Source: Oscheius sp. JU75 (lineage: Eukaryota > Nematoda > Chromadorea > Rhabditida > Rhabditidae). From it: a stretch of 64,000 nt of DNA. Location: the NCBI GenBank assembly GCA_037178855.1, contig JASJZC010000002.1, positions 2,356,001-2,420,000 of the forward strand, given 5' to 3'. Shown in pieces: positions 22,740 through 33,011 of this stretch (positions are counted from its first letter, which is position 1; every line of letters begins with the position of its first letter). Made by a program: the position numbers and the translations under genes. The notes below the pieces were generated by a model that did no database searches, was not told the origin of the DNA, and saw only the letters and a program-made list of their open reading frames with translations.

Positions 22740-23386
22740 ATAGTTGGAAAGAAGACCGCCAACAGCGTTGTTACACTGTTGATAACGCAGTGTTTTTTTT
22801 TGTGTCTCTCTTACATGACAATCACTGTCTATTGTCTCCTTTACTGACTCGCCTGTCAAAAATGGATCTAAAAGTCCAGCTTCTCAATCATAAAAACTGG
22901 GACTGTTCCGAACGTCGTTCGGGCTGCTGAAGTGCAGCCGGCACCACCTGGCTGTCGCCAAAGTTGCACGCTGTTCCGATTTTTTCGGCCAGGGTCAGTT
23001 CGCAACAGATATTATAGTTGACACGAGAGAGACAGTAAAATTGAAACTCCAGTTATAGGCGGCTGCGCGGGGAGCGAGGTCGTCTGGGAAGTATGGGGGA
23101 ACAGTTAGAAAAAAACTGTTCAAGAGTACCAGTCTGAAAAACAGAGAGACAGAGATACATGGAGATAGAGAGAAAGAGACAGCTAGGTAGAGAAAGCGAG
23201 ATTCAAAGAGACAGAGGAACAGGGCAACTGAGATAGAGAGACAAAAAACAGAGAGACGGAGAGACAGAGAGACAGCTAGGTAGAGAGAAACAAAAGTCTC
23301 ACGAGAAGAAAAAAATTTATTCAAGGAAACTTCGGAACCAGTTGCGAGCCTGCTTGTCCTCCTTGCCGCCTTCAATCCGTTGGTAG
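22740..23386. other. intergenic with GACA-rich simple sequence
   Basis: No gene seen. Bases 23139-23300 are a run of degenerate gagacag/agagaga repeats. Confidence 0.5.
23139..23300. repeat. degenerate GAGACA simple repeat
   Basis: Irregular tandem gagacag / agagagac units over about 160 bp. The complementary form (ctctctgtct) recurs at 24085-24170 and in many introns of the window. Confidence 0.7.
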
Positions 23387-23960
23387 TCATCGCTGTTGCA
23401 TCCGTCGCTCGTGCAGCAGCGAATCGTAGAGTCTCTCCACGAGCTGGTAAGCATCACCATTCTTCAGAATGCGAGTGTAGTGCCACATGTGCGGCAGACG
23501 AAGACTTCCATCACAGAGAGTGTTCAGCGTCAGGTTGAGGTAGCGGTCTTTCTTCGTCTCCTCGAAGTCCAGTCCGTTGGAGCAGCGAGCCGTTTCGAGC
23601 TGGACGGGGTAGTGACTACGTTCGCGAGGCAGGAAGGCAGTGACGGAGCTGTAGATGCAGAAGACCGACTGGGAGGGTAAACACTTGATGAGACCGCGGT
23701 CGCGGATTCCACGCTGGTCGATATCCTGGGTCAGATGTTAGCACTTGAGGGCAGCCGAGCTGGACACGGGCAAAAGAGGCAGCAGCAGCCGAGGAGACAT
23801 CGTCGTCGAATACCATGCTTCCTTTTAGAACTGTAATTAGTTCCAATTACTTTTTTTCCAAGTTTTGCTTTTTACAAACGGTAGCGGTCGATTGGGTCAG
23901 AAGAGACGAGGCGAAGTTCTGATAGGCGTCGGGGAGCCAATAAGGTAGGTAATCGACTTT
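23387..23960 (-). CDS. hypothetical protein, 3' exons (5' end not found)
   Basis: Three exons fit one frame: 23960-23876, 23830-23766 and 23725-23387. They give KVDYLPYWLPDAYQNFASS, then a stretch with MVFDDDVSSAAAASFARDID, then a Cys-containing region (LIKCLPSQSVFC, LETARCSNGLDF, LNTLCDGSLRLPHMW) ending ERRMQQR. Codon third positions are strongly C/G in the last exon, which is why it is accepted. Donor GTCCAG between exons 2 and 3 is weak, though a CTAAC branch-like site precedes the acceptor. I do not recognise the family. It may be the 3' part of the disrupted gene just upstream (24238-24886). Confidence 0.4.
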
Positions 23961-24237
23961 CTGGACTATCAACCCACACTTCTTTGATCTGCATGGTTTT
24001 GACTCTGGTCATTTTGCATCTATGAGAGATACTATTAACCATTTTCTCGTTTCTCTGTCTTTTGTTTCTCACAATCAGTCTCTCTGTGTCAGTGGTTCTG
24101 TCTCTCTGTCTGTCTCTTTATCTCCTTGTCTCTCTGTCTCTCTATCTCTCTGTTTCCCTGTCTCTCTGCCCAAAAGTGAAAGAACAAAACCTTTTTCTAA
24201 CAAATTTATTTTTCGCAGCTACAACATAGAGATGTCT

Positions 24238-24886
24238 TTAGATGTCGTAGGTGATGGCATTGGAGCTGAAGACGGCTCCACTAGACGACAAGCTGGTAGA
24301 CGGAGCTCGGATCAGAGTAGCCGACGGGAAGATGATATCCGTGGTGAGATCGAGATCCGAGTATGCTCCGATAGAGTCGTATCTCGGGTCCAGGTCCGAG
24401 CAATGAGCCCACTCCGTTTTGGTCTTTACTCCGGGGAACTTGGTCAGAAGCTACTCGGAGGCCGTCCTCTCGGTAATCTTTCTTCTCAAGGCGATCTTTC
24501 TCTCGGCAGGACGACACAATTTTTTCTTGGCAGAGTTACGACTCGTGGGCTGCTTTTTGATCAGCTTGGCTGCTGGGAAGAGATTCTCCGTTCTCCACCA
24601 CTTTTCTCCCAACAGGCCCGCCGACGAGTAGGCGTCCACGTCGTCACTGTAACCGACTGTCTCGGTGGCAAACTTCCTGCTACGGTAGGGAGATCTGAAA
24701 GGAGTTGGATTAAGACAGAAAGACAGATAGAGAGTAGCCTACCTAGACAAGCTTCTGACACGACTTCTGGAGCGACTTCCTGTCTGACAGAGCCAAGTTG
24801 TTGAATTTGATCTCGAGTTCGATGGATCCTCCAACCGGCACAGTGTGCATCATCTTGTCCAGTGTCTCCTTCAGCTTCGAGGCCAT
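24238..24886 (-). pseudogene. coding region interrupted by an in-frame TAG; disrupted gene or unresolved splice
   Basis: Exon-like block 24693-24238 reads, in one frame, SPYRSRKFATETVGYSDD through RRKITERTASE, then TAG (24453-24451), then LLTKFPGVKTKTEW to NAITYDI and TAA. Third codon positions look coding on both sides of the TAG. An upstream block from ATG 24886 reads MASKLKETLDKMMHTVPVGG but lacks a clean in-phase donor. The TAG could instead be a splice acceptor (gagtag, then CTT) with an alternative donor upstream. An isolated open stretch at 25690-25590 (KSLPPPEPEDVITFDDEDL), following an acceptor, might be its first exon. Function unknown. Confidence 0.4.
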
Positions 24887-24923
24887 AACTGCTCGCTGTG
24901 TTCGATATTGGGCCTAATGACAC

Positions 24924-26295
24924 CTAGTTGTTTTGAATATCCTACCTATACAATTTGCAAGAGGTATCCGTCTGCAACACAAGTCATCTCTAATCTGGGA
25001 TAACACTTGACAATGTTTGCAAGAAGAAACTTTTTTGAATTAGCAAGCTACTGTTTTGATTGCTTTAATTGTAAAAAGAAAGTTATTGCTTTTGCTCTTT
25101 AGAGAGTTTCTTAATGGACGACTCGGAGCTCAACAAAACCGCCGACCAGGCAGCATAGCCGGCTAGTAGTTACATAAAAAGCTTTTTGTTTTTAAGTTTA
25201 TTCAAAGTTGAAAACAATGCAACTTCTCCCCCGTTAAAGCTGTACTAATTAATTTCAAAAACAAGGTACTCTCTCAGGAAACGACGGTTATAAATGAACA
25301 GTAACTAAAAATATCGAAAGAAAAGCCATTCGAAACGTATTAAATTATGTAGAAGTGCACAATAAGCGTCTGGAACAAAAAGAGCATTGATATCGCCAGC
25401 ATAGCCAGAGTAATCTAATGAATTTGATAACATTTTTCGCCAGGAGCTTGTTGACATGCTTGGAGAGACCCATGGAACGAGAGAATAACAGGGAATGCAT
25501 TTAAATGTCAGAAAATAGAGTGACAGAGATAGACAGAGACAGAAAACAAAATTTTCATATATCTTCGAAAAGATACGAGATCCTCGTCGTCGAAAGTGAT
25601 AACATCTTCTGGCTCAGGTGGTGGGAGTGACTTGACGGCTCGCTTCTCGACCATCTCTTCCTTCCAAGCCCTATTAATATTCGAACCATGGATGGAGGAT
25701 GTGAGTCATTTCGAGTTGGGAAGTGGAAATATCGAAGACTACTTGGATATTTTACAGACATTGGTAGACTCTAGCCTTTATAATTACATCGTTATTTACA
25801 AACCAAAGCCAGTTCTTCAGCAATGGAAAACCGAAGTTTGACGCTTCAAGCCCCGGCACTTTAGCACTGCACTCAGTGACTTCTCATCCTACAATGGCGA
25901 TCCTGAAGCAGATTTCGATGTCCGTTTAAGGGTCGCTGTTTCTTATATAGATTCTAGCCACTATCTGCTCAGATTGTAGACAGAGGTGGTTCAGTGATAA
26001 GAATGGTTTATGAAGATAATAGAGAAAGAGATACAAACGTAACAAGTAATAGCAGCCCGTGCCTCGATTAGCTAGCTAATCTCAAGAGAGCTGCCACCTT
26101 CTTCAGTGCGCTCACGCTCCGCACTCAGCCGTCCCGCCCCTCAAGGCTGCGACGGCGACCTTTGATAGAGGCCTTTTCTGCTCTGCCATAACAACGCCTT
26201 CGGCGATGTTTTTTTTTTGCAAAACTCATCTTTTACCGAAGAATTATGACTAAACTCTCTAACCTCACACTGCTCACATTTCTCGTTTATGAACG
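24924..26295. other. mostly non-coding; one possible isolated exon at 25590-25690 (-)
   Basis: The minus-strand stretch after acceptor aatattaatag encodes MVEKRAVKSLPPPEPEDVIT and is acidic/Pro-rich. No partner exon was proved. The rest shows nothing. Confidence 0.3.
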
Positions 26296-26361
26296 TTGAA
26301 TCAAAGACATTAATTAAGATTTGTATGACACTGGCAAGAGTACAAAGAATCACAGAGAGAC

Positions 26362-26577
26362 TCAGCAATGATGGTGATGATGGTGTCCGTGATGATGGTG
26401 GTGATGGTGTCCATGGAAAAGATGATGGAACAGGCCATGATGATGGTGGTGATGTCCGTGGTGGTGATGATGCCCATGTTCGACAACTACCACCGGAGCA
26501 GGCTGAGGAACAACGACTGGGACATGGTGAGGAGCCTGGTAGACGGGAGGAGGAACTCCGTAAGGATTGTAGGACAT
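26362..26577 (-). CDS. His-rich, probably metal-binding small protein, copy 1 (71 aa)
   Basis: Single exon. The N-terminal third is Pro/Tyr/Val-rich (MSYNPYGVPPPVYQAPHHVP, QPAPVVVVEHG). The remainder is blocks of 5-7 histidines separated by G, GLFHHLFHG and G, ending in Cys. There is no signal peptide, so it is cytosolic unless exported otherwise. Polyhistidine runs bind Zn, Cu or Ni; storage or detoxification is an inference. A TATA-like ATATAAG lies about 55 bp before the ATG, unlike the SL-type starts nearby, which suggests an inducible promoter. The copy at 32626-32841 encodes the identical protein. Confidence 0.7.
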   Translation of the reverse strand: MSYNPYGVPPPVYQAPHHVPVVVPQPAPVVVVEHGHHHHHGHHHHHHGLFHHLFHGHHHHHHHGHHHHHHC

Positions 26578-26624
26578 TTTGTAAGGTGGAGCGAGAGAAC
26601 TGATAACTGGGAACGGGACAGACG

Positions 26625-26640
26625 GGTCTTATATCGGAGC
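26625..26640 (-). promoter_or_regulatory. TATA-like box of His-rich gene copy 1
   Basis: CGATATAAGACC on the minus strand, about 50 bp upstream of the ATG. Mirrored exactly at 32563-32578 for copy 2. Confidence 0.5.
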
Positions 26641-27184
26641 GGAGGAGCCCTTATTTAAACAAAAGATGGTCTGAAATGACGTAGAGATCAGAGACAGTGA
26701 CGCACTGTTGCGAATGGTGGGGAGGAAGGCGTGAGTCAGAAATAGAAACATGGGAACGGAGCTGTAGTCTGACAAACACACGTGACTTTCTCAAGTGGGT
26801 ACTAGTTGAACCTTAACTTGCTCCCAAACTGCTTGGTTCTTTTCCTAGATGGCCTAGAACTTGGACAGGGCGTGTGCCTCTCTGTCCATCTCTGTCACTG
26901 TCTACTACCTCATTGGACCAGCTTTGGTTTTCCCGCTCCCGGACTCTTAGGAAAAAAAGTTCGTATATTCTCTGTCTCAAACGTGACGCAAATTTTTGGG
27001 GGAGAGCGCCTGAGTCAACAAGGAGCGGAGCTGTAGTTTGACTCATTCATCTGTCTCTCTCTGTACTCTTGACCAGACCACAAACAGTTGAGATTTACTC
27101 GCTTACTCGTAACAAACACAAATATGTACAGAAACACAAAGGAAATTCGATAGGACTACCAGTACGAGGACAGAAACTATGAGA

Positions 27185-28405
27185 TCAGAGGGGGACTTTG
27201 GTGACATCGATAGCTGTCAAGGCTGTGATCTTTCTCGGATGAGGACCGGTCCGGATGCCTATAGTCACCCGGGTCTTCGGGAACTCCCAGTAGATGAGAC
27301 AGTAGAAGATGGAGTTGTAGCCGACCATGATGTACTCAGCTATGGAGAAGGCATAGTAGGCTATGGGAGAGCAGTAGCTCATAAAAAGAGGGTAGGAAAA
27401 GGCTGTGGATACGGAGAGGGCACAGCCGGTGACAAACATGAACACCTTGATCCGCCACGTGTAGTGAGTAACAGTGTCCTCTTTGACCAGACCAGCATTG
27501 GCTTGAAGGATTAGGTTGAAGAGCATGTTAAAGTTGAAGTTAATGATCCAGACGGCGTAGGCGATCGCGTGAATGACTGAAAAGAGTTGATCATGACACT
27601 TATGAATCACTTACAGAAATGAGAATGGATGTCCACAACTGAAACAAGGACCAAACCGATGGGTTCGAGCCAAAGAGTTTTCAGATAGAACCAGATAGTA
27701 CATTGGTAGCAGGTGGACTTGGGAGCAGAGTTGAGGAACATGCGGCGATAAAGCTGGAAATAAGACTGTCGCTCTGACACTCAGACTTTCAGACTCATTG
27801 ACTCAAAGTCCCTTTGTCTCTCTGTCCCTCTGACTCTCTGTCTCTTCATCGTGCTTACCACAAGAAAGAATATTCTCGGAGGCATATGTAAAAACATGAT
27901 GAGCAGCCAGAAGAATTTCTGTGGCTCCCAGACACCAATACTGTAGGAGACAGGCGGGAGAATGCTGTAATCATATTGAGATAGATTCTAATCTTCTGTC
28001 ACTCTCACCTATGTACATCAGGGCACTGATCGCTTTGAGTGAAATTCATGACACGTTCGAACTGAAAGAGGTAAGTGTAGGCTATGCAGAAATAACAGCC
28101 AAGTCCGGGCAACAGTGCCCCCATCGAGACGACTGTCCTCACTGGAATTGAACCTTAGAGAACTGAAAGTACTGTCACTCACTCTTGAGCATCTTCTCCA
28201 CATTGTGGTCGACCGGCGGAGGGGTCAGCATCCTGGAAACAGTGACTGATGAACTGATGGTGACTTTTGTTTATAGCGGGGGACAATGGAACGAAAACAA
28301 CTTGTTGGAAGGTAAGAGACATAAACACGCATAAACGAAGAGAGACAAAGGGGTCAAGGGGACAGTTTATGCTTACGTGGTTGAGGAGAGAGACGCTGAA
28401 CTCAT
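27185..28405 (-). CDS. pgap-2: PGAP2-like (Frag1/DRAM/Sfk1) multi-pass membrane protein
   Basis: PGAP2 works in the Golgi in fatty-acid remodelling of GPI anchors. Exons (minus): 28405-28377, 28232-28183, 28141-28009, 27964-27859, 27753-27615, 27576-27185; 282 residues against about 254 in human PGAP2. After a soluble N-terminus, TM1 is MGALLPGLGCYFCIAYTYLF. ILPPVSYSIGVWEPQKFFW and MPPRIFFLV follow, equivalent to the LPSVSSAIG...PRFLVA region of the family. The late motif IAEYIMVGYNSIFYCLIYWEF (cut here to its core EYIMVGYNSIF) matches the family's LEYxVVxSNxxFH block. The start lies 15 bases after an acceptor (tatgtttcag), consistent with trans-splicing. It lies wholly in the spacer of the inverted repeat. 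Confidence 0.8.
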
Positions 28406-31400
28406 CTCTGTAGAGAGTCACTGAAACATAGCATAAGTTGAGAGGTAGACAGAAATAGGAAGAGAAAGGCTCGTTTGGCTCAAATACTGTCAATCAGCCA
28501 GTAGTTTCGAGGCAAAATCTACAAAAATTTGCCAAGATAGAAACTAGTAGAGAAGGTATTTGTTCATCGAACAGCTATAACCACATTGTGCGTGCCTCCG
28601 GGCGATTCTCTAGAAAGCGAAGTAACTTTATAAAACGTATAGAAGTAAGTGTTCAACATTCTCGGAGTAAGATAGGAGAAATATGAACAGTCTAATTTCG
28701 AAACCAAGGAGTCTCTTTCTAAAAGATACTCTTCAGTGTTAATCTGGAATCCAGACTGATTGGACCATGTACTAAAGAGACCAGTACGCTGTCTTAGTTC
28801 CAATGTTCAGTCCAAACGGTCCAAAAAGAAAGTCCAATTAATAGGTGATTCGAAAAGTTAAATATAAGTATGTAGACCAGGAACCAAGGGAAAGGAGTCC
28901 AAATGTGGGGATCGTTGACGGTAGCAATGAACCTGCTCTTCTTATTTTTCACCATTGCAACCACAACTTCGCACAGTTTAAAAAACCATTGGGTGCAGGC
29001 TGGGGGTCCCCATCCTTGCAACAGTTTTCGGGATCACAACCTGTCGAAACTTTGATGAATTAGAAGACCCGGCTGGCGCCAATTTATCGACAATTTCCGT
29101 TGAGGTTTGGACTCAATTTGTTGGTCAATAAGGACTTGACCTTGTCTCGGCAGGCTTGAGAAAAGTAATAAGATTGGCGTTCTGTTCATTAAGAGGAAAG
29201 AGAGAGTATGGGGCAAGAAAACACTGAATGTGGACAGAAAGTGATGGATCGGTTTGCCTTTGAAAGGTCGAAGGCAAGGACACAGAAGTCAGAACAGAAA
29301 CAAAGATACACAAGCGGCGTGGAAGTAACTAGCAGCCGGAAAACACGCGGTCAAAAAACCAGAACTCTCACTAGCTGTGACCAATTTGTTTTAGTTTGCT
29401 GCTTTCTTTAAAAACTCTCGTCTGTAGCTTAATCCTAACTGTCCACTTCTTTCAATTTGAATAATGCTGCCAATGGAACATTCTTCAGACACCTATTCAG
29501 ACAAAAATGAGAACTTGTTCCTACTAGTTTAGCATACCTGTCAACCTGTTGACAGAGATCGTACGTTTGAACTTTAGCCGTTTACCGCTGGTTCTTGCTT
29601 CCATTCTGAAATTGAAGAAAACAATCTTGAGCTATCGTCATGCTAGTCTACCAATCTACGGACTGTAGTAATGGGACAAACCAATGAACGTGAAACGCTT
29701 CAAATGTCTAGAAATTGTAGCTAGTACCCCCTCGTTTGGCAGTAAATTTAAAGTTTTCCGGTAAGGGAAGCACAGTTTTCTAAAGGAAAATAGGTTAGCT
29801 CGACTGGAAGAAGGGAGTGCTGAACACTTGAGTATTAGCTGAATAAACTGATTGTTATTGGACGAAAGAATCTTCTGGCCGCCAAAGAAGACCAAACTGT
29901 TTGATACTAGACACAGATTACCGTAACCCACCTTCCATCTCAAAATCAACGATCAGCTGTAAACTAATAACAGAAAACAAAAGCAGAAAGGCGTCATCCC
30001 CTCAGTCAGTCTGAAACACCTTCTTTTGGGATCACATGACTGCGCGACGCGTCGTGATTTCAGGTCTACTAGATTGTTGCGGAGACGCATTTTTAGGGGA
30101 CGTACTGTAAAAAGAGGGGCCAATTGTCCGGTGGAAGTGAGGCTTTACAGCTGCTGGTAAGGAAGCGAGACTATGGGAGTACTACCGGAAGAAACAGACA
30201 GTGTTGACCTATCATCAAGAATACTATATTGAGCAGCCAGTAGAAGTAAAAGCTGACTGTACTCTCTGTCTCCCTGTACCAATTGAGACAATTATCCAAC
30301 CGTTGGCAGGGGTAAAAAGTGAACGTTAGGCTTTACAGCTACTGGTCGGGACTGGCTGCCAGCTGTGGGACAGCCCCAAGCTTTCAGTTTCACAGAGAGA
30401 GTGGTTGCGAGACAAAACGTGTTCACCAAGGTGTCTCTTTCTTGCCTGATGCATGTTTGGCAGAATCGAAATCTCAGACAGTTTAGACCAAAGATGGGCT
30501 GATAGTCAATGAGACGACGTTTTTTGTGGCTATCGGACCTGATCTTTGGATGAGAGAGTTTGACGAACTATCCGATAGCTTCTCGACACAAAAGATAACA
30601 GCGACGTCATTTTGAAGGGGGGAGACAGACAGAAAGACAGAGAGATAGAGAGAAAGAGAGACAGGGAGGCAAAGAGTAACTTACGTTTATATGGAGTGGA
30701 AACTACTGAAAAGACGAAAGCCATGGGACAACATTCTCGTAGAGGCAAACAACCTTAAAAAGCAACAATGTCTCGGATTAAATTTGACAGGAAGCGACAA
30801 GTCACATGATCTACTTGCAAACTAGTCAGTTCGACATGGCTCTTCTCCAGGAGGATGTTGCTCCCTGGTCGACCCTCTTCACTGCACAGCTTGAGGTAGC
30901 TACTACTCGACTACCAGCAGTAGGTGCGTATGCGTAAGGTGAGAGGAAGACAGTGACAGAATGGCAGAAACTTATCCTATTTTCTCAATCACGTCCAAGG
31001 CTGAACACTATCGTTTCAATTCAAACAACCAACCTTGTCCTATCGCCTTAGGGGGTCGTAACAAGGCCGACCCGGGTTCCTTTTTTTTACACCCAGACGC
31101 AAAATTCTCGACAAGCCCACTATCCAGTACGATTTTCTTACATTGAAGTTGGAGAACGGGAAAGACAGCAGCAGAGAAGAGACATGAGTGTCAAGAGAGC
31201 AACTCTGCCTATATAGATCGAGTACCAGTTGTTGTCAAGTAATCAAAACACTTGAAAAGTCGGAAACGAACTCGAAAGCTTGGGGAAGAAAGCAAAAGGG
31301 GGCTAATCATTTAAGGGAAGAACGAGGACGGAACAGGCTTCTCTGGACCAAAATAAGAATTTCAAGTGGATGGTTGTCTTCCGAATTTGGCTGACCAACT

Positions 31401-31853
31401 TGCCAAAAGACTTTTTCCAAAGTCTATATAATGGTCAAGTGGACCGATAGCCATAGCCAAAAGTCTCGGGTCGGCAACCGGTTCCGGGCCCCTCTGACCT
31501 AACTAAAACTTTTCAAATGGTCTTCCAGGGGGTGTGGGGAAGCACTGTCTACGTCAGCGGTGGCGTGTTAAGGAGAGCGATGGGATGCGGAAGAGACGAG
31601 AGGGTTACGAGCCCTGCGGAAGTTGTAAAAACTATAAAGAATACGGAAATTGAGGGCCAAGTTCAGGGATCTGAAGGTCGGTCATCTTTTTGATGGCTCT
31701 AGAAGGAACAGAATCGAATGAAAGAGACTGTCTCTGTCTCTCCGTATTTCTGTCCCTCTCTCTCTCTCTCTTTGTATCACTGTCTCTTGTCAGCATAAAC
31801 ACCCGCTTTTTGATCTGATTTATTTTGTACAAACACAAGGAGGGATATCAGTT
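28406..31853. other. spacer of inverted repeat, mostly without supported genes
   Basis: About 3.4 kb. Apart from a possible tiny gene at 29435-29604, nothing convincing. A tctctgtctcc-type run is at 30616-30660 (as gagacag) and 31723-31790. Confidence 0.4.
29435..29604 (-). CDS. possible 38-residue peptide or first exons of a longer gene
   Basis: ATG 29604 stands one base after a strong acceptor (ttcaatttcag), like the SL-type starts in this window. Exons 29604-29546 and 29492-29435 join in frame: a basic N-terminus (RTSGKRLKFKRT), then CLKNVPLAALFKLKEVDS and a TAG stop. The product is very short; the gene may continue through further introns. No family recognised. Confidence 0.25.
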
Positions 31854-32075
31854 TTACCAGTTGTCAATCGGTCTCACACTGATGAGATGCGGTTTTGACG
31901 ATGGCCTACCGTGATCCTTGTGACTGTGACCATGGTGATGAAGGTGCTCGTGCTCACAGGAATGATACTTGCTGTAATCATGACCGGAGCCCACATTTCT
32001 CCTGGACGACAGAAGGTCTATAGAGACTGTTGGATGAATATAGGCCGTAGTCGGAGACTCTACTGGTTCGGTCAT
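31854..32075 (-). CDS. possible small His-rich protein (73 aa)
   Basis: Open frame from ATG 32075 to TAA 31854. It contains KYHSCEHEHLHHHGHSHKDH, a dense His/Cys/acidic stretch typical of metal-binding loops, in otherwise Ser/Thr-rich sequence. It ends 145 bp from the inner edge of the right inverted-repeat arm. The sequence is not a copy of the His-rich pair. A donor-like GTAGGC after KDH leaves room for an intron. No promoter evidence. Confidence 0.35.
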   Translation of the reverse strand: MTEPVESPTTAYIHPTVSIDLLSSRRNVGSGHDYSKYHSCEHEHLHHHGHSHKDHGRPSSKPHLISVRPIDNW

Positions 32076-32219
32076 ACAGAAAGGTGTCAAGGAAGAAAAG
32101 TGGCTATCTTAAACTGTGAAATGACGTGTTAGAAAGAGCTTGTGACGCACAGCTGTTGCTCTTTTGAGGACAGTGTGTAAAAGATAAGGACAGATGTAGT
32201 TTGAAAAGTATAGACAGAG

Positions 32220-32907
32220 CGTTTGAGACAGAGAATATACGAACTTTTTTTCCTAAGAGTCCGGGAGCGGGAAAACCAAAGCTGGTCCAATGAGATAGTA
32301 GACAGTGACAGAGATGGACAGAGAGGCACACGCCCTGTCCAAGTTCTAGGCCATCTAGGAAAAGAACCAAGCAGTTTGGGAGCAAGTTAAGGTTCAACTA
32401 GTACCCACTTGAGAAAGTCACGTGTGTTTGTCAGACTACAGCTCCGTTCCCATGTTTCTATTTCTGACTCACGCCTTCCTCCCCACCATTCGCAACAGTG
32501 CGTCACTGTCTCTGATCTCTACGTCATTTCAGACCATCTTTTGTTTAAATAAGGGCTCCTCCGCTCCGATATAAGACCCGTCTGTCCCGTTCCCAGTTAT
32601 CAGTTCTCTCGCTCCACCTTACAAAATGTCCTACAATCCTTACGGAGTTCCTCCTCCCGTCTACCAGGCTCCTCACCATGTCCCAGTCGTTGTTCCTCAG
32701 CCTGCTCCGGTGGTAGTTGTCGAACATGGGCATCATCACCACCACGGACATCACCACCATCATCATGGCCTGTTCCATCATCTTTTCCATGGACACCATC
32801 ACCACCATCATCACGGACACCATCATCACCATCATTGCTGAGTCTCTCTGTGATTCTTTGTACTCTTGCCAGTGTCATACAAATCTTAATTAATGTCTTT
32901 GATTCAA
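32220..32907. repeat. right arm of near-perfect inverted repeat (partner 26296-26983)
   Basis: Exact reverse complement of the left arm save for one base seen; see that entry. Confidence 0.95.
32626..32841 (+). CDS. His-rich, probably metal-binding small protein, copy 2 (71 aa)
   Basis: Identical protein and flanks to the copy at 26362-26577, opposite strand. The stop is 170 bp from the stop of the convergent RRM-RBR gene (33012). The two His-rich genes are transcribed away from their outer edges in mirror image, so their upstream regions face the spacer. Function as inferred for copy 1. Confidence 0.7.
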   Translation: MSYNPYGVPPPVYQAPHHVPVVVPQPAPVVVVEHGHHHHHGHHHHHHGLFHHLFHGHHHHHHHGHHHHHHC

Positions 32908-33011
32908 ATATTTGTTAGACAAGTGCTTGAACAAATCATACAAAACTGGTATCAAAACACCAAACGTGACAACATTTTTTTAAAAAAATCTGAAGAGCTC
33001 CTCCTTCCGTT

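Larger units (their letters stand above)
26296..26983. repeat. left arm of near-perfect inverted repeat (partner 32220-32907)
   Basis: 688 bp; position x pairs with 59203 minus x without any indel. The only mismatch I found is near 26908 (C against T). The arm contains the whole His-rich gene, its TATA region and about 400 bp upstream. The homology stops sharply at 26983/32220 after CTCTGTCTCAAACG and at 26296/32907. Confidence 0.95.

Noticed and set aside
26368-26658. Met/Val-rich plus-strand ORF (96 codons) over the His-rich gene, mirrored at 32545-32835
   Set aside because: It is the antisense reading of the polyhistidine codons; the sense frame has the TATA box and clean ends.
26806-27036. 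ORF of 76 codons in the inverted repeat, mirrored at 32104-32397
   Set aside because: The frame runs past the repeat edge into unrelated sequence in both places and has no start context; repeat identity alone explains the match.
30001-31850. CRISPR array or prokaryotic operon features
   Set aside because: No regular direct repeats; all supported genes have spliceosomal introns, so the DNA is eukaryotic.
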